Source: Pyrus communis (Eukaryota > Streptophyta > Magnoliopsida > Rosales > Rosaceae). Taken from it: a stretch of DNA of 64,000 nt. Position 1 is the first letter of the stretch. The number at the start of each line of letters is the position of its first letter. The translations under genes were made by a program, and so were the position numbers. Positions 56,350 through 64,000 of the stretch are shown in pieces. The DNA is taken from positions 26,696,428 to 26,760,427 of the forward strand of contig NC_084803.1 in assembly GCF_963583255.1 (NCBI RefSeq), in the 5' to 3' direction. The notes below the pieces were generated by a model. It was not told the DNA's origin. It worked only from the letters and a program-made list of their open reading frames with translations, and did not search any database.

Positions 56350-56610
56350 CCAACAGGATCCTCTTCCAGATCTTTTTGGTAAGGAGGATTTTTTTGTGAG
56401 GATCGTGGAGATTCGTAAATCATGTCCGTTTATCGTACATCGTGCGAACAGTTTTTATCAAATACTGTTGTATATCGTGCGATTAATTTTTGTTAAGTAC
56501 TATTTGTATTTAAATTTAAATAAAAATATTTAAAATAATTTCTGATCGCATAATTTACAGTAAATATATATAATTTACGAAATCTTGAAATTCTCACAAA
56601 AAGAATTTGC
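56350..56610. mobile_element. MITE-like repeat, copy A
   Basis: Shares ordered blocks with 57240-57455: CCAGAT(C)TTTTTGGTAA near the left, GT(A/G)CTATTT(G/A)T in the middle and AATTTAC(G/A)AA near the right. Imperfect inverted complementarity around CGTAAATCATGT and ATAATTTACAGT suggests a foldback structure. Confidence 0.5.
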
Positions 56611-57239
56611 CGGAGTCACCATATAGGGCCATGGAAATTGCATTGCCAGTACGCCTTGAAGGTTCTCGGCCTTCCTAATAATTGAGTGAGTGCCAATAAG
56701 ATCACTCTGCTCCACTGATCTTTATGGATAATGATTAGACACTCGACCACACGACCACAGGTCTTGTTTTGTAACATTTTATGTAACTGCGTACTCTCAA
56801 GCAGGAAACTTAGAAGAGAATTTACATTTTATTGTCTTTCGGTTGACATTGCATTTCAAATGAGTATGGTTAATTAGATTAAATTTGTAAATTAAATTTA
56901 TAAACTAAAAGATGATTATTAGTTAAAAATAAACATATCAATTAATATTTAAATAGTAATTTAATCATCAATTTTCATATTATTTAATTACAAAATTTAA
57001 TCTCTTTAACACTACTGTTCTTAAATAAAGCATACTAATTTATTTATTTCTTACCGATTTAAGATTTAACAGTACCAGGGTGGTGTCTTTGCTCGGGAAT
57101 TGCAGGTTATAAGTGTGAAAGATTACAATCTTTTTTTTGGTCGAAAGGAAGAACTTCTAATTAAAAAGGGAGACCCCGACGATTACAAACAGAGCAAAGG
57201 AGGGAAAAGCTCTCAATTCCCAAAGGGAATAAAACCAAC

Positions 57240-57455
57240 ATAGATCTTCTCCAGATTTTTTTGGTAAAGATTGTTGGAATTTGTAAATTGTGTTCATTCA
57301 TCATACATCGTACGATTATTTTTGTCAAGTACTATTTATGTTTAATTTTAAATAAATAATTTTAAAATAATTTTTTATTACACGATATACGATAAATAGA
57401 CACAATTTACAAATTTTCGAAATCCTCGCAACAAAGAATCTGAATTCAGAATAAA
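57240..57455. mobile_element. MITE-like repeat, copy B
   Basis: Second member of the family at 56350, with TCTTCTCCAGATTTTTTTGG on the left and AATTTACAAATTTTCGAAAT on the right. Left and right parts are roughly complementary. Confidence 0.5.
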
Positions 57456-59146
57456 ACGTAGAAAAACTTAATAAAGGGCCAAAAAGCAGGTCATAAGTGT
57501 GAAACATTGAAAGGAAAATGGATCTACAGTACCACTGTAGTCTGCATCAGCCAAAGCAAAGAAATCACCTTCTATTAACAATCAACATCCATCATTATTA
57601 TTTAATAACGATAGTAAATTGCTATTATTATTTAATACCGATAGGTCATTGCCATTATTATTATTATAATTATTATTTAAATCTTTTTTTGAGCTGTTAT
57701 TTAAAATTTTAATATTGTTGCATGATATTTATGTCTGTCAATGATGAATAAGTCATTGATATATCAATTAAGTCTTGGTGATGAATAAGCTATTGATACC
57801 TCAAATAGGTCATTTATTTCTCAATTAACTGTTGTAACTGTTTGGCCCTTAATTTCCTCAATTAATTAGGCAATTGATTTCCACTATTGAATTAAGGGTA
57901 TTTGTGTAATTTGTCAAGATAGATGCACTACTATCTTAAGGTATCTTAAGGTGGTTATAGGCACACTACTATATAAAGGTGGTTATGCCTCACAGTGTAA
58001 CACACCAAGAACTTCTCTATTCCCTATCAGCACTTTTGCTCTTAACAAAATCAAAACCTGCAATTTGGTTTTCTCACCTTTTTGGCAACAATCCTCTAAA
58101 TTTCCTAAGTATGATCATCTTTGCATTTGGAAGTATTTTGTTTCATGTTTTCAAGTTTATGGCCCGTAATAATATGTTGAGACATCCCATGAAGCATAAA
58201 CTCAATTATAATATTTTCCTCTTGGAAATGTAATAAAAATAATCTTATATATAAAGCCAACAAGCCTAATGAATAGTATTTTTTGGTGTCACAAGCTTCA
58301 CCAAAAAAAATGAACAAAAATGCCTCTCAAACAAAAAAACTTCAAAAACAGCCCAAAATAATGTATCCATTTGGTAGGGGTATTTTCGTCATTTTAATAG
58401 TGGTTTCTAATAATTAATTTTTTTTAATTACTACCTCACAATAGGCTATTTATTCAATTAGCTGTTCATTAAATATTATTTTCTCAATTTTTAAACATGT
58501 TCAAAACATCTTAAGAAGTATGTAATGCCGATTATAAAAAAAAGTCTTTCACACACGAATAATAATGTGGTTAAATTAGTTGTCAAATGATTTTTTTTTT
58601 TTTAACAAATGATATTATCTATACTAAGGGGGAAAGGAGTGAACTTAGCTTCACAATGGGCTAACAATAATGTGATTCAATCAGTTATTTATTAAATATT
58701 ATTTTCTCTATTCTTAATATAAATTCTATAAATACCAATTTTATTATGTGGATTCAGCTATTTTAATTTGTTTATGGGGGGTTTCTTCTAATATGATCTA
58801 AGATTATTCATTTACTTCAAATATTTGACTTTCCTTTTGTCAATTTACGCATATAAATACATTTAAAACGTGTAACTCGCGTGTAGCACGTTGTGATTCA
58901 AAAAATGCCTTATGTGAGCGTGTGTATAAAGACTAGTATTTCAATAAAGCCAAACTATCTTTTATATTCAAAATATAGAGAAATTTTATCAGTTATTTCC
59001 GTCCAAACGGCCAAAAAAAAAAAAACCCGATCAAAACATTTCCATAGCCCGTCTGGAAAGAGAACCAAAATAAGAGAAAAAAAAATTGTTTCCGAGTGAG
59101 GGTAAGTGTTAGTTTTATCTTCCCTTAATCTGTGTGGATGGTAAAA

Positions 59147-59158
59147 ATGCACGTGCAT
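59147..59158. promoter_or_regulatory. ATGCACGTGCAT palindrome upstream of the MYB gene
   Basis: A perfect 12-bp palindrome with a CACGTG G-box core, 98 bp before the MYB ATG. G-boxes are bound by bHLH and bZIP factors. Because subgroup 6 MYBs act with bHLH partners, a regulatory role is plausible but is inference. Confidence 0.5.
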
Positions 59159-59256
59159 ACCTGGGTTTTAGATGCCCTTTATTAGACGGACAGGAAGTCG
59201 TGTTTGGAAGCAAGCAACCGCAGACGTAACAGTACCACCAAATTAAAAATTAAGGG

Positions 59257-62200
59257 ATGGAGGAGGGTAATTCGTTTGGAATAGTGAGAAAAGGTGCATG
59301 GACTAAAGAGGAAGACGATCGTCTCAGGCACTTCGTTCAACAAAATGGAGAAGGAAAATGGCACCAGGCTCCCCTCAAAGTGGGTAATTATTAAACAACC
59401 ATATACTTAAGTGTATAGAGTAATCGGTTGAGAGAGTCAGCTTGCTTATTTAGATTCATACTCCTACAACTTACGTATTTGTTTTATACAGAGAGAGAGG
59501 GCTTTAGGGTTTTAATTTGCAGTATAAACGTGTATGTATGTCTGTATGCAGATTTAAACAGATGCAGGAAAAGCTGCAGACAGAGGTGGTTAAACTACTT
59601 GAAGCCAAGTATCAAGAGAGGAAACTTTAGAGAGGATGAAATAGATCTAATGATCAGGCTTCGGATGCTCTTAGGAAACAGGCAAGCATGCAATATTACA
59701 TATATATTCTAGTTTGATGATTATTTCTAGTAGTTAATTAATTTTCCCTTCCTATATATATAGGACAATACTTGCATTCTCCATCTGGAGATGAGCTCAT
59801 TCTTCCTTTGTAAATAACGCATTTTGATTGTACAAATTTATAATCGGAACCATTCAATTTCTTAATCTTCATTTGAAGATCACCCCTACAGAACATTAAT
59901 TCAATCGATGATCATTTAATTCAAATGTATAAAAAATATCGATGGTGTAGGTACCAAGTAACTTATTCATAATGATCGTCTATTTATTTGATACATTTGA
60001 ATGATCTCCAATTTAAATGATTTTTTTTATAAGACTGATCTTTAAATGAAGATTAATAAAATAAACTTTTCCCATTGCTGATTTTATTCAATTAAAATAA
60101 ATTAAATGCAAATAGGGATATGTGCAAAAGGAATGTATGTATTATCCATATAATAGGAATGAAAACCGGCCGGACCTCTGTTGTTTTTCTTGGACTTAAA
60201 TTTGTCTAAGCTTGACAAGTAAACTTAATAGATTAATATCCACCATGCCAAAGACCGATAGATCTTCCAGTACATACATAAAGATTCTTATGGCACTTTC
60301 TTCTGTTACAATATATAGTTTCTTTTGCTTTAGAACATGTACATCCGTTAGTAACTTTTTAACATATATAATCATTGTCATATTATCTGGATGTTAATAT
60401 TCGATTTTCTTTTGAAACGAGACTTGAACAAATAGAAGGTTTGGATTGAATATATAATGGTAAGATAATGGTCTTATGTTGGAAATATAACAAAATATGT
60501 ACAATTTATATATGTGATATTCAACTTTTAATATTACCAAGGCCTACTAATAGGTGTTAAGTTGGGGGATACTGCTAGGGAATCAAATTTGTAAACCAAA
60601 TGATATTTAACCAATAGGAAATAACTACCTTAATTAACACTCAAGTAATAATTCAATTACCAACTACCAAAAGGCATCGTGCTAGGTAGAGATGAGAATA
60701 TACATATAAGGCTTACATGATCCACTCCCTTGGACGATGTGGGATGTTACATAATAATATCAATAAATACTGAAACGTTATTTTTCTTTAATTTACACCA
60801 CCAATTTAATTATTGAAATTTTCTTATGGGTTTCCACAACAAAAACAAATTGCTTATGGGTGAATTTTAGATTTTTATAATGTGAGTACATTTATATAAT
60901 AAAATTTTGGGTACATTTTACATATAAAAAATTGGTACGTTTATATAAAAATGTGGGTACATTGCACATACAAAAAAATGGTACATTTTATACAAAAAAA
61001 TGGGCACATTTTATATTAAATGGGTACATTTTATTAAAAAAAACAATGGTATATCTTAGATTGAAAAAATAGATAGATTTTATATTAAAAATGGATACAT
61101 TTTACATAAAACGAATGGTACTTACAAAAAAAAAAAAGGTACATTTTGCATATAGCAAAGGGATACATTTTTAAATAAAAATGGGTAGATTATAAATAAA
61201 TTATGGGTACAAATAAAAGTTTAAAAATTCATGATTACAAATAAAAGTTTAAAAAATATGAGCACAAAAGAAAATTAATATATGGATACAAATTGAAACT
61301 GAAAAGAAAATTGGTATAATTTAAAAATAAAAAAAAAGGTTGCAAATTAAAAATGGGTACAAACTAAAAATAGAAATATATTATACAAAGTTTAGCCATA
61401 AATATAAATATACCAAATGTAAAGTTTCTAACACTAAATGAATATATTTAGAAATACAATTTAATTATCTTGACATGTAAATATTTTATTATTGAAATAA
61501 TTAATGAGGTTAATAAAACCTAAGGACCTTGATTAAAAATTGAAAATGAATAAGGTTTTAATCAATGGAGTAGAAAAAATATGGATAAGAGACTCCACTC
61601 CTAATATCACCTAGATTTTTTGTAAAAACATCGCACCTAGTAACAGAAGGTTAAGTTGAGTACAATATCGATGATGTTGGTGGTGGAACAATTGTATCAA
61701 TAACAAGGCGGAGGGGTTCCACAACGATCCCAACTTTCGGCAAATTGAGATCCCTTTGTTGAAGGGCATATGTATGTATGTATGCATGCATTCGTGTATG
61801 CATGTGTGTGTGTGTACGTCCTTATTTTGATTCTGAATTCTTTAGGTTGTGAGACACATTAAAATTCAGTATGTGTGTATGTATGTATGTATGTATGTAT
61901 GTATTAGAAGCAAATGCAATGTTCTTTTAATTGTGGAACAGCAATTTTTCGGATGGATATATAGAATGAATTTCTAATTTTTCTCCATATTATGTACGTA
62001 ATTTAGTTGGTCGTTGATTGCTGGAAGACTTCCAGGAAGAACAGCAAATGATGTGAAAAATTACTGGAGTACTCGATTAAGGAAGAAGTTAGCTTCTGGT
62101 GACAGGGAAAAAGATCAGAAACCCTTACAACAAATACAAGTAGAAGCAATAAAGACCGTCATACTACGACCTCGACCACGAACCTTCTCCAAAAATTTGA

Positions 62201-62592
62201 ATTGTTTGGGCCGTAAATTAGCTACAACTAATTTACAACAACATAATTTTCAAGTACTATTACAAGACCCGTCGCCAATGCCATCTTCATCAACGCCTAC
62301 GGAAATTAATGGAAATACGGAAACCTCGTTAAGTGATAAAAATAAAGACAGAAGTAGTGTTGAAAGAGCACTATTATGTTATGGTTTGCAGTTAGAGAAG
62401 GAACATGATCTCTTCACAAACTTCTGGGATGAAGAATATGATGTTATGGCAGATACGACGACAACAGCAACAACAATAGGTGTCAATTGTAGTAGTACTC
62501 AACATGAAGAAGGAGGCTTGATGAGTAGGAATCACTACTTCTCCTCCTTTGATGATATGGATATTTGGAATAACTTAAAAGCATGTATTTGA
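59257..62592 (+). CDS. R2R3-MYB transcription factor, subgroup 6 (anthocyanin activator type)
   Basis: Exons 59257-59383, 59552-59681 and 62007-62592 join in frame to 280 codons. Phases and exon lengths (127 and 130 nt) fit R2R3-MYB genes. R2 begins [20 protein letters not shown] and continues [18 protein letters not shown]3 begins [20 protein letters not shown] and carries the bHLH-binding pattern D-L-x2-R-x3-L-x6-L-x3-[11 protein letters not shown] holds the ANDV signature of dicot anthocyanin MYBs, and RPRPRTF (about 62169) is the subgroup 6 motif. Such proteins activate flavonoid-pathway genes with bHLH and WD40 partners in the nucleus. Oddities: intron 2 starts with GC, and the splice-junction codon is AGT (Ser) where the family normally has Arg before WSLIAGR. 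Which MYB10/MYB113-type paralogue this is cannot be told here. Confidence 0.87.
59787..60075. mobile_element. MITE-related fragment in MYB intron 2
   Basis: GATGAGCTCATTCTTCCTTT and TAAATAACGCATTTTGATTGT match the left part of the repeat at 62829-63182, including the shared ATTTATTTGATACATTTGAATGA block. The opposite terminal GAGCTC end is missing, so this copy is truncated. Confidence 0.6.
60870..61390. repeat. Degenerate GGGTACATTTTA minisatellite in MYB intron 2
   Basis: More than fifteen imperfect units of the form (G)GGTACATTTTA(C/T)AT followed by an A-rich spacer. It merges to the right into GGGTACAAATTAAAA-like units. It makes up about a fifth of the intron. Confidence 0.7.
61760..61905. 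repeat. (TATG)n microsatellites in MYB intron 2
   Basis: One impure run of TATG/CATG/TGTG at about 61767-61816 and a purer (GTAT) run at about 61870-61905, roughly 100 bp before the acceptor of exon 3. Likely length-polymorphic. Confidence 0.85.
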
Positions 62593-62828
62593 ATATTGAA
62601 ACTATTTGTGTATGGCCTTTTTTTTTTCCTGCTTTTTATTATTTGGAAATTTTTACATTGTATCGTAGTGTGTTTTTCTTTTGTTTTTGTTTGTATTGTA
62701 GTGTGTTATGTACTATCATTTTTCAGTATGGTGGTTGAATAAATAATTTATTCTAATCATATGTTTTTTTTTTTCCTTATTGTATGTACTATCATTTTTT
62801 AGAATGATACTTACATCTTCTTTAGGGT
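62593..62828 (+). other. MYB 3' flank
   Basis: T-rich sequence with GTATTGTAGTGTG repeats and TTGAATAAATAAT near 62735-62747, a plausible polyadenylation region. Confidence 0.5.
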
Positions 62829-63182
62829 TTGAGCTCATTCCTCCACTTGTAAATAACGTATTTTTAGCGTAAAAATTTCATAATCATAATAGTTTTTTAT
62901 ATTAATCGTTATTTGAAGATCATTCTTACAAAAAATCATTTAAAACAGAGACCGTTTAGTCATCCAAATATATCAAATAAATAGACGGTTCATTATTAAT
63001 ATGTTACTTGATATCTATATTGTTGATTTATTTGATACATTTGAATGAACAAATGATCTTCAGTTCGAATTATTTTTTGTAGGAATAATCTTCAAATGAA
63101 GATGAAGATGTTGAACGATTTTGATTGTAGATTTCTACGGTTAAAATGCGTTTTTGCAAATAGAAAAATGAGCTCATCTCCC
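62829..63182. mobile_element. MITE downstream of the MYB gene
   Basis: The left end TTGAGCTCATTCCTCCACTT and the right end in reverse complement (GAGATGAGCTCATTTTTCTA) are inverted repeats. They are followed on each side by (T)GTAAATAACG and (T)TGCAAAAACG. About 354 bp, non-coding. Related fragments lie at 59787-60075 and 63310-63400. Confidence 0.65.
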
Positions 63183-64000
63183 AAAGAGGCCTCAAAGGGA
63201 GAAAGCAAGTATTTTTCCATTTCTTCTAGTTTAGGAAAATACTTGGGTTCTTTCATAAGAAATGCATATATCCCACTTCTTTCAAATAATGCACCATATA
63301 AATTTCATAATCCATAACGTTTAATTATTTAATCTTCATTTGAAAATCATCTTTACAAAAAAAATTATTCGAATCAGAAATTATTTAGTCATCCAAATTT
63401 TTAGTGGTACCGTTGGTCCGTTTGTATGGCTCAGCTCAATCATAATTGGTTAGTCCATGACCATACTTACGAGGTGTTTGTATTCCAATTTGCCTTATTC
63501 TAGCCCAGAAAATTTCATGCCCCACATTAACTCTATGATATTTCTCCCAATAAGTGTGGCATTCGGTAAATATTCCAGCATACATATCTCCAAACAAAGG
63601 TCTATCTTGAACCGAAAAACAAGTCATCAAACTTTTCTCTCCGCGTGAGAGACCTTCTCTCTATCTGAGGCCTAAAGAACTGACCACCATGCTTCAAGTG
63701 ACCCAGTTACAACTTATAAGGAGCCAATTATAATCGGAGCATCTTCTCAAATTGTAAATATAAAATTTAATTTTAAAAGACTATGTGACATTTTGATATT
63801 TTTTAAATTTTGTTCTCTATCCGATGTATCAAATTAAATTATTATTTATTTTATTATTTACTTTTTATAATTGTAATAAATATTTGTTTGAACTAACAAC
63901 AATAATAAAAATGATAAAAGCATTTATTAATGAATTAAAAACGAATTTAAAGTTGCTATTAAATTTAACAGCAACCAACTTTACTGCCAATCCACGTCAT
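63183..64000. other. Right-hand flank, no supported gene
   Basis: 63310-63400 is another piece of the GAGCTCAT MITE family (TTAATCTTCATTTGAAAATC). The rest is AT-rich, and short frames near 63436-63648 have no recognisable domain. Confidence 0.45.

Larger units (their letters stand above)
55326..59256. other. AT-rich upstream region of the MYB gene
   Basis: No protein gene is supported. It holds two related small MITE-like copies, at 56350-56610 and 57240-57455. A region with LTR- or promoter-like texture lies at 57715-58050 (ACTATATAAAGG near 57968), without a partner. Poly-T runs are frequent. Confidence 0.45.

Noticed and set aside
57715..58050. Possible solo LTR (TGTTGCATGATA... with ACTATATAAAGG)
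   Set aside because: Has TATA-like and TG/CA-like ends but flanking pentamers do not match and there is no second copy in the window.
1..64000. CRISPR arrays, operons, bacterial ribosome-binding sites, rRNA genes
   Set aside because: None seen; gene structure, introns and repeats are those of a plant nuclear genome.

Overview
The window is plant nuclear DNA, most likely from a woody rosid; several genes look Rosaceae-like (apple/pear/Prunus type), but that is an impression from family resemblance, not a search. It has AT-rich flanks, intron-bearing host genes and dense transposable elements. About two thirds is mobile DNA.

Layout. 1-4180: 3' part of an Athila-type Ty3/gypsy element (integrase end, long non-coding tail, 3' LTR). 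5222-6815: decayed Ty1/copia fragment. 8081-12421: two copies of a PPR gene, the first a truncated pseudogene and the second an intact 645-codon E-class gene resembling Arabidopsis At4g19191. A small exon that looks like the C-terminal part of an ABC1 kinase lies between them. 13307-14490: non-autonomous hAT-like element with target duplication. 16535-17658: mTERF pseudogene. 18253-18509 (minus): cysteine-rich second exon of a defensin-like gene with no visible first exon.

18784-35898: a PIF/Harbinger DNA transposon (TAA duplication, matching ends, DDE transposase). It was split by a young, apparently intact Tat-lineage Ty3/gypsy retrotransposon at 19384-33188, with 1124-bp LTRs identical wherever compared and an AAACC duplication. 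That retrotransposon carries gag-protease and RT/dual-RNaseH/integrase frames on the minus strand. On the opposite strand it carries a five-exon gene of about 1020 codons encoding a plant-mobile-domain protein with its own TATA box. 41407-55320 is a second, older member of the same family in the opposite orientation (ACTAC duplication, about a dozen LTR differences). Its gag, pol and antisense gene are all broken, largely by C-to-T stops. The two form a giant inverted repeat with arms of about 13.8 kb around an 8.2-kb spacer.

59257-62592: an intact three-exon R2R3-MYB of subgroup 6 (anthocyanin activator type: ANDV motif, bHLH-interaction signature, RPRPRTF motif). Its large second intron has a GC donor and is filled with repeats. 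It is the most consequential host gene here.

The host genes are unrelated neighbours, not a pathway. The main story is nested and decaying transposons, with two observations worth follow-up: the spliced antisense gene inside the retrotransposon, and the MYB gene with its unusual intron.
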